A DNA stretch of 64,000 bases, taken from assembly GCF_000002425.4 (NCBI RefSeq), contig NC_037262.1, positions 5,488,623-5,552,622 of the forward strand. The letters are read 5' to 3'. Below the pieces are notes generated by a model. It made no database searches, was not told the DNA's origin, and saw only the letters and a list, made by a program, of their open reading frames with translations. The position numbers were made by a program, and so were the translations under genes. This document shows positions 24,019 through 36,124 of the stretch, one piece after another. Origin of the DNA: Physcomitrium patens. Lineage: Eukaryota; Streptophyta; Bryopsida; Funariales; Funariaceae. Position 1 is the first letter of the stretch, and each line of letters opens with the position of its first letter.

Positions 24019-24156
24019 TTTAGAGGTTGCGGATTACCCTCCTCTAAACTGATACTTCTTTTGTTACAATATTGGAGTCTTATTCTTCTTGGAAAGAGTG
24101 GATTATCCCTTTTCTTGAAGCTCTTAAGGCATTTTAGAGGATGTGGAGTATCCTCT
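24019..24156 (+). promoter_or_regulatory. CV2-D leader hairpin modules
   Basis: Hairpin 1: TTTAGAGG / CCTCTAAA (24019-24048) with a loop containing GCGGATTACC. Hairpin 2: AGAGGA / TCCTCT (24136-24156) with a 9-nt loop. Each is preceded by a single-stranded-looking GTGGATTACTCC or GTGGATTATCCC, so the leader is a repeat of two modules. Confidence 0.65.
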
Positions 24157-24206
24157 TCTAAACTAATATTGTCTTCTTGTACAATCATTTCTGTCCTTCT
24201 CTTAGA

Positions 24207-26820
24207 ATGGCCGGAGGCCAAGACATTAGTATGACAGAAAGTTCAGAGTCCAAGTTGGATGCTATTATGAATGTCCTCGCTACATTGTCGTATTGTAACA
24301 CGAGTATACTGTGAAAATATAAAGGAAGAGGACTTTTATTAATGTTCAGTTACCTCGAATATTGGGAGCAACAACCAATTCCAATGCAAATACTGAGAGG
24401 CTAGGTTCAGTCACCCCGTTACAGTCAGCCGGGGCATACTGAAATGCTCCGTTCGATTCCAATAACGGGAGGCAGTAGGAAGGAAAAGGACCAATTCATA
24501 CGACGTGTGAGCCTGGTTTGAAGAGCCAATTGGATCCAATTTCAAGAATCCAATCCGGGTCTTCTTACCCAATATGAGACCTGAATTGGTCGAGCAATCC
24601 AATGCAGTCTAATTACGGGAAAATCCAGGTCTTACTACGAGCCTCAATCAATCTCACGCGAAGGACCAATTTGATCCAATTACGGGAACATCCGGGTCTT
24701 ACTACTGGACTTTTAGCTAATATGAGACCTGAATTGGTCGGGCGACTCAATGTGGTCCCGATTACGGGGTTTCGATTCTGTTTCAGGTAGTCATGTTCTC
24801 TGTGTCATTTCAGGGAACATTGTTTTCGGTAAAAGGATCTCTTAAAGGTAAAAACGGAGGAGAAAGCTCTGACGGTGAGAGCCAATTCTGGATCCAAGAT
24901 GGAAAGAGCCAATTCCGGATCCAAGATGGAAGATTGAAGAAATTCAGAGGCTAGGATTTGAAAGAGGAGAGAATTAGGGTTAAAAGAGAGGAAGGTTAAG
25001 AAATGAGGGATTTTTTCAGATCAGATTTTTGGATCGAAGAGCTAGCTTCAAGCTCTTTTCAAGGTCACTAGTTTGGTTTCATTAGGGTTTGTGAGGAGAG
25101 AGCAATCGCTACTCAAAGTTAGTGTTTATTTTGGTGTTACGGATTTTATATAAAACATTGATGGTTCGCATTCTCAATCGATTTGTGCAAGTCGTGTAGC
25201 ATCTATGGATCAAAATTTGGTATTGTCTGGATAGTTGGGTGTGCTAAGTGTATACAAAAATTTGTATTAATCTAACGATGCAATCAAGAGATATCTGGGT
25301 TTTAGTACAAAGGGTTGTCGGAGGTTGGCAGTCTAGGGTTGGATAGGGTTCTGTGATATCTGAAGATCTACTAGTTGGATCAACGTAATTTTTGGCTTAG
25401 TAATAGAAGATTTGGAGATCAAGCGGCTATTCAATTTTGAGCTGGAGTTAACGGTTGACAAAGGAGAAATCACTTCTGGAGTTTCTCCATCAAATTTTAA
25501 GGTTGCGGCCGAGTATCATCAGTGCGGTTTTTGGGCGTTTTCTTGCAATCTGTAAGTTGGATTGGGCTGAAATTTTTTGAGCATATAGAAGGCTTATACT
25601 GGTATTTGGATGCAAAATTTCACACTAAGTGGACGGTTGGATCAAAAGTTACAGCTTGTCAAAGCTCACTTGCTAGGGTTAGGGCTTATTAAGAAAAACA
25701 AAAACAACTTAATTGTAAAAGAAATAAAGCAATTGGAATATTGTATGGTTAAAATGACTATGAGGAGTGTTTTTAAATACTTGGAAATTGATATTTCAAT
25801 TATATTCTTCATACATGGATAAAATCTATTAGGATTCTTTGTTATTTGTAAAAACAACTATACTTTCCACAACCAGATACCCAGTGTATTCCCAAAGAAG
25901 ACAACACGTAATACGACAACGTTATCACAAAGAATTGCAGAGATTGAAGGAGTTGTGGCAAGGCTTCATAATGATGGAGCATCTGGGATGGCACAACCTA
26001 GGTTGCACCAGCTTCAAACTTCTGCACTTTGAGAAGCAACTTTACCTCAGGTTCGACAAGCATCGCTGGTTCTACAACATAAGGAGCCCCGAGTTAGCCT
26101 TCCGGACAAGTTCGATGGTAAGCGTTCCAAGTTTCAAGGATTCGTTAACCAAATCAGGTTGATAATAGTTTTACAGCTCGAACGCTATCTAACGGAGGAG
26201 TCACGTGTTGGGCTTGTTGGAACCTTACTTACAGGGAAAGCTCTATCATAGTTTGCTCCTTTGTTTGAGAAACAATCGTCCATACTAAACAACTTTGAAA
26301 CCTTTTTGGAGGCGTTTGCAAAAGCATTTGGTGAACACGACAAGGTTCAATGGGCTACAATAAAGATCCGGTCACTACGACAAGGGATGCACTCTACATC
26401 AGTCTATGCATCGAACTTCAGGCAATTAGCATGCGACATCAATTGGGACGAAGAAGTGTTGATGAATCAATTCTATTGGGATTTAAGGGACAATGTGAAG
26501 GATTTGCTCTTAACTCTTTCTGATCCGCAAATGCTCAACGAAGCTATTAGCCAAGCTATGAAGTGCGATAATCGCCTATTCCAACGCTGCCAAGACCAAC
26601 GTTCAAGACAACATACGGTTCGCCACGCCCCAACTATGTCAACAAGCAACTTGAATTCACATTAAGAGGTAGAAGACATGTAAATTGATGCGGTACGTGT
26701 CAAATCCCTTACTCTAGAAGAAAAAAAATAGCATATAGAGAAAGGTCTATGCTTGTATTACGGTGAAGAAGGCCACAAAGTTGAAAACTGCCCCAAGAAG
26801 CAAAATCGAGCTCGGTAGAA
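24207..26820 (+). pseudogene. CV2-D gag (interrupted by N5)
   Basis: ATG at 24207 (MAGGQDISMTESSESKLDA) opens the gag region. N5 sits inside (24286-25918) and gag resumes with LSQRIAEIEGVVARL. The gag core follows (FLEAFAKAFGEHDKVQW, then YASNFRQLACDINWDEE near 26405-26460), and a zinc-knuckle region near 26745-26795. Homologous to CV1 gag (47222-48225) but clearly divergent, which defines a second family. Confidence 0.85.
24286..25918 (+). mobile_element. N5: 1.63-kb N-family insertion in CV2-D gag
   Basis: Starts TGTCGTATTGTAACACG and ends CACGTAATACGACA, giving terminal inverted repeats TGTCGTATT. Flanks ACAT (24282-24285) and ACGT (25919-25922). GC-richest and probably youngest N copy. 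The interior holds repeated blocks such as TTACGGGAA and GAGACCTGAATTGGTCG, and GAGCCAATTCYGGATCCAAG twice (near 24875 and 24905). No convincing coding sequence. Confidence 0.87.
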
Positions 26821-26829
26821 TATGTCGCT

Positions 26830-28410
26830 ATCTAGGTTCGATTTTGTTATCACTTATTGACCTGGAAAGCAGCAAGGACTATCTGATGCCTTATCGAGGA
26901 GATCGTATCTTGTACCAAAGGTTGGAGAAGTAGTGTTTGATCAACAATATACGACGTTGTTGAAGCCAGAGCAATTTTGGCTTTGCACTACTATTATGCC
27001 AATTGATGCTGACTTCCTGAATCAGGTACATGCCGTGACCATTGAAGATTCAGTAGCCATTGATATCAAGCAGTGTGCCAATGACAACAAGTTCAAGGTG
27101 GAGGGAGATCTTTTATACTTTGAGGAGCGGTTGTATATTCCAAAAGGACCAGCACGACTCTGAGTTCTTCAATCTTGCCACGATTTTTTAGCTGCGAGAC
27201 ATTTTAGATTCAACAAGACCTTGGAGCTTATTTCTCGAGATTTTTGGTGGCCCCAAATGTAGAACGATGTGAAAGATTTTGTCCTCTCCTGTGACATCTG
27301 TTCAAGATCCAAGAATTCTCGGCATCGCCCTTATGGACTCTTACAGCCATTGTCGATTCCATGTCGACCATGGTCTTCAGTTTCTATGGACTTCATCATG
27401 GATCTGCCATCATCGAACTCATTTGACAACATCTTTGTCATGGTAGATCGGCTTACAAAGATGGCGTACTTTGTCCCTTGCAAGAAGACATTATCCAGTG
27501 AAGTCATAGCAAGGCTCTTTCTCGATAATGTGTATCGATATCATGGACTACGAGATGATATCGTATCACATCGAAGAACCTAGTTCGTATCAAAGTTTTG
27601 GAGATCTCTCTTTGAGATACTGAAGGTAGATATCAAGCTTTCTTCGACTTTTCATCATCAAACTGACGGCCAAACGGAACGGATGAACCAAGTCTTGAAA
27701 TAATACTTACGATGCAGCATCAACTATCAGCAAGACAATTGGACCACATATCTGCCACTAGCCGAGTTTGCATATAACAACATCTTCTATGCCTCGACTC
27801 AATACACACTATTCTTTTTCAACTATGAGTATCATCCAAAACTTGATTTATTGAGTCCGTCAATAAATAACAATCCAGCAGCTGAAGGTTTTGCGAAACA
27901 ACTATCAGAGCTTCAAAATACGTTGAAGCTTCAATTACAATCCGCTCAAGAATCCTACAAGGCGTCTGTAGATAGATTTCGGAATCAAGCACCTACTTTC
28001 AAAATTGGAGATAAAGTATGGCTTCTTTGATGGAATATCAAGACCAAGCAACCATGTGATAAGTTGGACTATCGAAGATTGGGACCATTTATCATCCAGA
28101 AGCAAATCAATCCAGTGGCGTACCGTCTGGAATTACCGGCTTCTATGAAGGTACATCCAGTCTTTCATGTTTCTCTATTGGAGCCTTATCGAGAGTCGTC
28201 TTTTCCTGGAAGAGTGCAATGTCCGCTACCTAGTATTGAAATCAAGAACCACAAGGAATACGAGGTTGAAAAGGTGTTGGATTCATGGCGAAGGTGGGGC
28301 AAGTTGGAGTATCTTATTCATTAGTGCGGCTACGACATTAATGAGTAAACGTGGGAGCGAGCTGAAAATCTCACCAATGTGCTGCAAAAGGTACAGGAGT
28401 TTCATCAACA
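26830..28410 (+). pseudogene. CV2-D integrase and chromodomain
   Basis: Begins with the RNase H/integrase linker (MSLSRFDFVITY ... GLSDALSRRSYL). Then come integrase zinc-binding CDICSRSK (near 27291), core SMDFIMDLPSSNSFDNIFVM, the conserved HGLRDDI region, and the C-terminal [20 protein letters not shown]. The chromodomain follows ([14 protein letters not shown], then LEYLIH). Few breaks remain. Confidence 0.88.
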
Positions 28411-28575
28411 ACATCCTCATAATCCTAAGCCGGTTCGATGATAGCTTCCTTCTAAAGCTTGCTCACCCAAGAATATAAGAAAGGAGGAGAGCACCACCAA
28501 AATTCGCAATTAATGTAGTTATTTTCTCTAAGATAAAGTAGAATTTTTTCAGTAGCCATAGTTTGGTCTTCTGAT

Positions 28576-28929
28576 ATGGATAGCCAAGAGATAGATACTA
28601 TGCCAGTCAGATTATCTCAACCGACTAGCTCACGAAGGCGACCCTGAGATGAAGAACCGCCCACACCACGATGACGACGGAGGATACCGAGTAACCGATC
28701 ACTAGTGATTGTATTTGAGTTCAAGCTTGCTTATGATGGTCAGCCAGAAGGCGTGTTTGTGGGACAATTTCACAATGAGGACACGAAAGTTCATACTTGG
28801 TCAGAAGTCGAAGGAGTGGGCCACTACCATTGGCTTCAAGGATTGCTGAACCACTTGCCTCGTGAACAACAATTGGAGTTCATAGCAGACGTTATGCGAC
28901 AGATCTTCATTTTCTTGCATTGGTACTGA
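28576..28929 (+). pseudogene. CV2-D ORF3, unknown product
   Basis: Starts MDSQEIDTMPVRLSQPTSSR, then an arginine-rich stretch, then a hydrophobic/aromatic C-terminal part with HYHWLQGLLNHLPREQ. CV1-I has the same order at 51846-52268: an RLSQP start region, a basic stretch, and HYRWLRGPINHL. About 118 codons. No family recognised. Lies between chromodomain and polypurine tract, where most chromoviruses have no gene. Confidence 0.65.
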
Positions 28930-28965
28930 TTAACAACAACATTGCTTCTCAGAGACCTCGAAGCT

Positions 28966-28979
28966 AAAGGAGGGGGTGA
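28966..28979 (+). promoter_or_regulatory. CV2-D polypurine tract
   Basis: AAAGGAGGGGGTGA directly before the 3' LTR, the plus-strand primer position. Confidence 0.85.
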
Positions 28980-29276
28980 TGTTAGGGACATAGTCCTTAG
29001 AACCTTCTAGAGACAAGTTTCTAGAACCTTCTAGAAGCAAGTCTCTGGAACCTTCTAGAAGCTTCTTAGTTGATAGAAGTTGTTTGAGAAGCTTCCTAAA
29101 TAGGAGTATATATTGGAATCGAGGCTGAAGAGTTCTTCAGTCTCGACAACACATCTCTTGGAGCTCTAACTCACCTCTCTAGTGTTGTTCTTATATTCAT
29201 CTGATTAATCTAGTTCTTGCCAGTTCTTCTTGAACTTCTTGTTAGATCTCGAGTCTGTATTTCTGTGTCCATGACA
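28980..29276 (+). repeat. 3' LTR of CV2-D
   Basis: 297 bp, same length as the 5' LTR; about 11 differences by hand count. TATA, palindrome and predicted RNA start (about 29139) are conserved. Confidence 0.93.
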
Positions 29277-29281
29277 CATAA

Positions 29282-30325
29282 TTCAAATTGGTACCTTAAT
29301 TCCAAGGCCATACAACATGTCTCCAAAGGATGATACAACTTTAATTGCATAAAAAGATTTAGTAGCAATATGAAAATAGCAAGAAGTTACATCTACCAAA
29401 TAGTCAATTGTAGCACTATATATCTAAAGTTTCTATTGGAAGAAATACAAGAGGTATTTCATATTTTATATATTTCTAGATTATAAAAAAATCTTTTTTC
29501 TATTGGCTCATTCATTGATAGAGGCCTTATAGCATGATTTAACAACAAAAAAATATATTTTGTACAAAAAAATCCTATGATTACATAATAACCAAAGGTA
29601 AAAAAATAGAAAAAATAAAATATATCAACTCAATACAAGAAATTAAAAAAATACAATGAATTTGGCTTAGAAGATTTATATATAATCAAATTGTGGCATT
29701 ATAAGCTAGAACACATTAGCTACTTGAGACTTCATGATCTATCAATTCAAAACATAGTTGATGTGATTCTATACATTTCAATATACAAAGAAGTCTACAA
29801 ACATTGTTAAATGGATAAGCAACATTGAGAATTATTTTCCAAAATGAGTGTTAGAAAGTCATCAAAAATTTTATAATTACAACACATAGATTTATATGGT
29901 TCCTTCTCAATCATATTTCTAAATGGTTCCAATTACATGCTAGTTATAGCTAATGACTATAGTTGATATATATGGATCTGTTTTCTTTGATATAAGACAT
30001 AAGCAATCTATCTATTCCAAATCTTCAAAACTATAATAGAAACTCAATACCAAAAGTGGATCTTATCTATACAAAGTGACAAAGGTGGTAAATTCTTCTT
30101 GTAAGAATTTATAACCATATGTGAGAAATCAAGCATCAACAAACAATTAATCAATACAAGAATGCCAAAACAAAATAGAGTTGTCAAAAGGACAAATTGT
30201 AAATTTCTTGACATAGTACACAATATGACCACTCAGGCCAATACATTTTGTTTTCTCTAAAACAAAAGCTGTCAACACCAAGACTCCAAGATAATACCAT
30301 ATCAATGTTTCTATTATAAAAAACT

Positions 30326-30357
<32 letters not shown>

Positions 30358-30590
30358 GTAAATTTTTGGATCTACTATACCTATTTGGATAGAAAAAAAG
30401 CAAAAGTATTAAACTACAGGTGTATTCTAAAAGATGCATCTTTTTTAAATACAACTAAAATACCAAAGAATATCATATTTGGATGCCATCCAAACATAAA
30501 CTTGTTATCTCCAAAAACATCAAATTTGAAAAATTTAGTATTTTAGATTGAATTTGACCATTCCATCTTAATATAATTCAAGCACTAATT
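29282..30590 (+). pseudogene. Copia E integrase relic
   Basis: Copia integrase signatures in order: a LWHYKLEHISYLRLHDLS zinc-binding start near 29690, DLYGSF near 29893, IANDYS near 29950, SDKGGKFF near 30080 and a QNRVVKRTN-like stretch near 30175. The C-terminal part near 30370-30540 corresponds to the copia block usually reading CIFLGY. A 28-nt T run (30330-30357) interrupts it. Old, many breaks. Confidence 0.78.
30330..30357. repeat. Poly-T tract
   Basis: Homopolymer T run inside the copia E integrase. Confidence 0.9.
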
Positions 30591-32262
30591 GCTTCATACT
30601 CTATGTGAATAAAAAAATTGACTCACTTGGATATTTGGTACATAAATAGATTTATTGTGCTTTAAATCATAGATTTTGTAAGTTAGTAAAGAAATTAATA
30701 AAAAATTAAAAAAAGTAGAAATACTAGTATAAATTACAATCTATAGCAGAAGTTTTTTATACAAATTTTTTAAATATTTTTTTTTTAATTTAGCTAATAT
30801 TAAATTATAGTTCAATGAAGGTAGTTTATTATTATTGATTTTTTATTATGATATGAATTAAAAAAGAATCATAGATTTAAAAAAATACAAAAAATAAAAT
30901 AAATAATAATAATAATAAAAATAATTTTTATATAAATAAAATATAATGAAATTATTAAATATAAAAATAAAATAAAATAAATAGAAGAAAAAAACAAAAA
31001 AAATAATGACAGAGAATAAAAGAGAAACAAGAAAAGAATCCTTACCTTCCTAAAAATTCTAAACTTTGGATGATGAGGCAAAATTCTAAGGAGTTGTCAA
31101 TGTCCAACAAAATGTACAACTTGATAGCATTCTTTTTTCTTCTTTGTTTTTTTTATGGGCAAAAATTCCAACTTTTTTATGTGTATGTTCTTTTCATCAA
31201 AAATTTACTAAGGTCATTGCAGTCCTAGTGTGTAAAAAAAAATATTTTTTGACATTATCGAGTAATAAAATTCGAAAGTATGGTGGCCTTTGTAATTCTA
31301 ATTTTTTTATTATTATCAGCAACAATTCTACTTCAAAGTGTGTTGTAATCAAGGCTACATACAAATTCTTATCTTTTCTAATATGCAATCATATTGAAGG
31401 TTACTTAAAGGGTATTAAAGAAGCCTTTATTGTTGACATAATCTAATCTTATTTTTAGCATAAAGAAGGAGTAGTATGGTGTGATTGGTTGAAGGGTCTA
31501 GTATCAATAATAGTATATTTTTTTATTCTTAGAATTCCAAAAAAATATTAGAGATTCATATTGGTATTGAATTAGCATTGAAATAAGTGCACAAGAATTT
31601 TTCATTTCATGAGAAGTTTTTTGTAATATGGTGGCATTGGTTTGTATTTATTTTTGTTTATTTTTTTGCTTTTATTATGTTAGTATTGTTAATAGAGGCT
31701 TATCTGCATTGCTTGTATTTTTGAGATACATGGCAATCAAGTAGAATAATTGGATTATTTCATCTTGTAACTTATGGTCACATGAAAATAGTAATATAAG
31801 TAGTTAAATATTATTTTACACATCAAAGTAGGTAGTGATTCGTGAAAGCATGCCAATTTGATTGAATTAGAGGTTATTTGATAATGAGATTGTCTTTGAA
31901 TTATAACCATAGATTGTCAATTTTTTAGCTAAAGCAGCTCTTAAAAGGAGCTAGTCGCTTATTCCATTGCTAGCCTAATGTTTTTATATACTCTCATGGT
32001 GATTCAACTATCTAGATTTGTTTTCTAAGAAGAGTTTCAAAAGTATGGTGGCCTTTGTAATATGGATATTAATAGAGCCAACTTCTTATTTGTTATTATC
32101 ATTGTCATTGACATCCTCATAAATTGGTGTAAATAGCCTTCAATTAATTTTTAATCAAAATTGGAAGTATTAGACTAAAAATGATTTGATATTACAACCA
32201 AGCCACACATCATTATCTAAAGGTATTTGTATGGTTCATCAATAGGAATAAATATTCAAAGG

Positions 32263-32293
<31 letters not shown>

Positions 32294-32659
32294 TATAATC
32301 TTGAAAAGCTTATTTGATTTCCAAGAGTAATTTTTTATGAATCTTTTGAGTCATCAAATTAACTCACTAGTTATTTTAAGACAAAATAATACATGTAGAT
32401 TGCCAAAATTAAAATTTTTAGGTAAAGATGTACTTAAAGGATATTAAATGAAAGAAAATAGTATTAGTAGAGAATCAATGGAGTCTTAATAAAACTTGGA
32501 AGAAATTATTTTAGTTAGTTTAAGATTTTACTTATTATTGACTAGTGAGGATTATTTACGAAGGTCAATATTTATATTGGCCTTCTATCTATACATATTA
32601 CTTATAAGAAAAACTATAAATATTAGTTAGTAGTTAGAAGAAGCATGAGAAAGAACCTC
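30591..32659. other. AT-rich DNA, nothing assigned
   Basis: Low-complexity and AT-rich. A short phrase, AAGTATGGTGGCCTTTGTAA, occurs at about 31275 and again at about 32040, suggesting two copies of one old repeat. A frame at 31144-31446 is open but unassigned. A 29-nt A run lies at 32263-32291, possibly an old retroposon tail. Confidence 0.5.
32263..32291. repeat. Poly-A tract
   Basis: Homopolymer A run. Confidence 0.9.
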
Positions 32660-33542
32660 ATGTCTTTTTAGTTAATTATATAGAAAGTAGGATTTATATT
32701 AGATTTAAATTGATTTTACTAATATAAAAATCATCAAGATAGGAAACTATAGCCTTTAATTGCTTTTAGTATTACAAAACCATCATAAGAATTTTTAGAA
32801 TTTATTTAGAAGTTTTTAGGAATTTTTAGAGCAATTTCCAAGACTTTGGTAAAATTATGTTTTACTACTTCAAGAGCTATTATGAAGAAATGGAGCAAGA
32901 ATTGAAGGCCACACAAGGTTCTTGCCTCATACAGTGTTTTTAAACACTATGGTGAAGTCCAAAATTTAAAAAAATGAGTTTTACTAGTAGAAAATAGGAG
33001 GACCAGCAGCTAGCCTAGTCTTTGTAGGAAGGGAGGTATACAAGTCTCATATGGATTGTAGCACCTTGGGTATAGGTAGGAAGATAAAACTAAGGCCTCG
33101 TGGCCTCTCTAGAAATCCATATACACTACATGTGAGCCTTTGTGAGGCTCGAACCCTTGATTTATAAGCAAATTATCCTTGAGGTAAAATATTTTTACTT
33201 CACTTTTTAATTATTTACTTCTTATTTTTAAAACTTCATAACTTACTCATAATAATTTGGATTTATATGTTTCTTATGTCATTGGAAAGATAATAAAACT
33301 ACCTATCTAAAAATATACTTTTTATTTTTTATTTTTACTTTATACTAGATGAAAATACATTGAACAAACTGTGATTTAGTTTTGGATGTTGTAATTACTT
33401 GATTTTATTTCTTCCACTTGTATTATGGTTGTTCTTCTTTGGTTTTGTGCCAATTGCATACTTCACTTCACACCACCAATTACAAGCAACTCTTAATCAA
33501 AGCCATCTTGTAATTGAATTATGGAGTGAAATTTACACTCAT
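32660..33542 (+). repeat. 0.88-kb dispersed repeat, copy 1
   Basis: Closely matches 53427-54306 from TTATATAGAAAGTAGRAT through CATCTTGTAATTGRATTA, then diverges abruptly on both sides. Contains a tRNA-like (SINE-like) segment on the minus strand. Could be an LTR or a composite retroposon; no coding sequence. Confidence 0.85.
32975..33200 (-). mobile_element. SINE-like, tRNA-derived segment (copy 1)
   Basis: On the minus strand from about 33195: CCTCAAGGATAATTTGC, a stem-like GCTTATAAATCAAG, then GGTTCGAGCCTC, which closely fits a pol III B box (GGTTCGANNCC); the upstream ACCTCAAGGATA could be an A box. A body of about 170 bp follows, with GGTGCTACAATCCATATGAGAC. No poly-A tail or target duplication of its own was seen. 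Tentative. Confidence 0.4.
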
Positions 33543-35298
33543 ATTTTGGTACATTTGTCAGGAGATGGTGCTTCTAATGGTGTGTGTGAATGTGAAGTTT
33601 GTTTGTTGTGATTGATCTTTCTTGGTTGTATTGACTAGAGAATTCAAGTAGCTCATTATTAGGGGTAAGTGTTCTTCATCTCTTCCTTATTAGTGTAAGT
33701 AAAGCATTTCTATTTCTCAATTTGTAAGATAGTTAAAATTTTCATTGTTAGGCTAGATGTTGAATTGCTCTCGGATTTTCATCAATCCATTTTTATATGT
33801 TGCATTTTTTAAGTCGAAAGTTTTTGAGGTTTTGTGTCTGGACGTTAGCTTTCCAAAAAGCTATCACATATTCAAATCAAAGTTGATTTGAATTTGTAGT
33901 GAGTTTTAGAGTAGGAAGAGGTTCATTGCCTTGGCAGTTTCATATATCTCATGTTTGGAAAGGCATTTCTTAGTACTTGGTGATTCTTTTATAGTGGAAA
34001 TTTCATTGTAAAAAAACCTTAAAGATGAGGTTGTAGTGGTATAAAATTCACTGCAATTGAATCAAAACTGAAATTTTGGCGATTTTTGGAGTGGAAAGAG
34101 CTTGCTGCCTTAAGCAGAATACAATAGAGGTTAGTGATTTCTATCTCTTTAATCATTTACATGGTTGATTTTATATTGTAATTTTAAATTGTGTATTTAA
34201 ACCTCCTTTTTTTTAACTATATCAAATCATAATAAATAAAATAGAATAGAATAAAAACTGAATTACTCATAATAATAAATTAAAAATAAAGTAGAAATAT
34301 AAATAATAATATTATATTATAATAATTAATTTTTTAATTAAAAAATAATAAATTTAATTAATATTTTTAATTTAAATTTAACTTTTATTTTTTTATTTTT
34401 ATTTTTTTCCTTTTATTTGTACTTTTATTTGTCTTTTTATCTTTATTTTTCTTGTTTACTTTTTTATTCGTACTTTTATTTAATAATATTAATTTTTATT
34501 TTATATACATGATAAGCTTTATATATTGAATTAATTTTAATATATTTATTTATTTATTTATTTATTGACTTTTATGCAATATTGTTATTTCTAATCTTAA
34601 GTAATATTTGAGTAGTGTAATATTAGTATTAGCATTATTTGGTGGTTTTCTTAAGTTGGTTGTCACTTCCGAAGCCTAAAAAGTAGAGCTTGTCTTTAAG
34701 GTTTCATCACTCTTCTTCCTTGCAATTTTTCTAGTTGAAGGTTTTTTTTCTAGTGGTAGGGGGATTTGATCACTCCCTCTATCTCTCATACCATCTTCTT
34801 GCATCTTTGTAAATTCCAGTGGATGGCCTTTTTCTACTGGTAGAGAGATTTAATCACTCCTATCCTTCATATCTCTTCTATTCATAGAAATAGTATAGAA
34901 GGAATTTAAATAAAATTCAAGTGAATACTTCATCAACAAAAAAAAAAAAAAGAAGAAAAGAAAGATCATCAAGTTTGAATCATAATCCAAGGTGAATATT
35001 TTCTTAATAAATTCATTGAATTTTACTTTATTTTACCAATACAAATTGTGGTTGAAGGAGAAACAGCACAAGTAGAAGGAAGGAAAGCATTAATAGCTTG
35101 CAAACAAGTTAGTCATTGGGCCTTGTCTATTATTAATTTTTTTGAGATTTTAGCAATTTTCTTGAATATAAGGAGTAAGAGCTAGGAGTTGGAGGGTAGA
35201 ATCTAAGAAGAAGAGGCAAAAAGAAGTAACCTACTAAACCTTCTTATAGAATTTATTTTCTTTAAAATCAATAGAATCTTAAAATCTTTTCCTATTCC

Positions 35299-35351
<53 letters not shown>

Positions 35352-36124
35352 CCGTTTACTTTGGATTGATTAGAAGGAAGTTATTCATTTTAGAAGTTTG
35401 TTAACAAGTGCTAGATTGGCTAGAAATACAACCAAGTGAGTTCTTCTTTAATGTAGTATGAATGTTTGGAAAGAATAATTTTTGTACCATAAAATTGTAT
35501 CATTGACTGTTATAGTAGGTAATTCTTTAATAATCTTATTGTGAAAAGTTAAAAAAAAGAGAGAGCTTGGACTCCCTATTGTCTCGATATGGAATTCCTT
35601 TTCACGATTAAGATTGATTAAGGTCACTTCTACACAATAGTAATTCCGTATAATAATTAAAGTCAAGAATAGTCTTGCTTGGGATAATACTTAAGCAAGC
35701 ATTCATCTTTTCGTTGTTTCTATTTTTTTTTCCTTTTCTTTCAAAAGGTACTTTAAATGGGTTGTAGGTAGAAGAGTCAAAATATTTTAACTGGATTTTG
35801 TAGAAATTGATATGTTTAAATTATAAGTCTAGATGAATGTTATATTTATAGTCATATTAGATACATCATTCTACTAGATCTAAACAATCTAAATTAGTTT
35901 CATCCATTAAAAATCTGAAGAAGGCTATTAAAAAATCCATACTATAATTTAGAAAAATTGAGGTCCAATAGTTGGACAAACAAGATTTACCTATAATGTC
36001 ACAATATATATTTGTCATCAATCTATTGGAATTAAATCCTAACTAAGTGGTAGGAAAAGAAAGGTTGGATTTGGGATCTCTTAATTTTTCCATAGGAGTA
36101 AATTAAGAAGGAAAAGAGTCAAGA
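33543..36124. other. AT-rich DNA with simple repeats
   Basis: No gene recognised. Contains a near-duplicate block (GGTAGGGGGATTTGATCACTCC near 34757 and a second version near 34840) and a long TA run (35305-35347). May include leader sequence of the gag fossil that follows. Confidence 0.5.
35305..35347. repeat. TA microsatellite
   Basis: TA run of about 43 bp. Confidence 0.92.

Larger units (their letters stand above)
23630..29276 (+). mobile_element. CV2-D: compact chromovirus of a second family
   Basis: Two 297-bp LTRs (23630-23926, 28980-29276), flanked by perfect 5-bp duplications CATAA (23625-23629, 29277-29281). Parts: leader, gag (from 24207, interrupted by N5, to about 26820), integrase (about 26830-28240), chromodomain (about 28240-28410), ORF3 (28576-28929), polypurine tract. 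Protease, RT and most of RNase H are absent, so it would have depended on a relative. The two LTRs differ at about 11 positions by hand count (about 3.7%), nearly all transitions: fairly recent, with a few breaks in what remains. Confidence 0.92.
23079..30590 (+). mobile_element. Copia E: Ty1/copia fossil, split by CV2-D
   Basis: Parts present: a gag-like stretch (23079-23629), then after the CV2-D insertion an integrase region (29282-30590). No LTR was recognised on either side. AT-rich, old, with many breaks. The two halves are confirmed as one unit by the CATAA duplication around CV2-D. Confidence 0.75.

Noticed and set aside
30325-30546. Open frame starting in the poly-T tract
   Set aside because: The poly-Phe start is the T run, and the remainder is copia E integrase sequence.
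33120-33200. Functional tRNA gene on the minus strand
   Set aside because: A good B box is present, but I could not fold a full cloverleaf with an acceptor stem, and the whole 0.88-kb block is duplicated.
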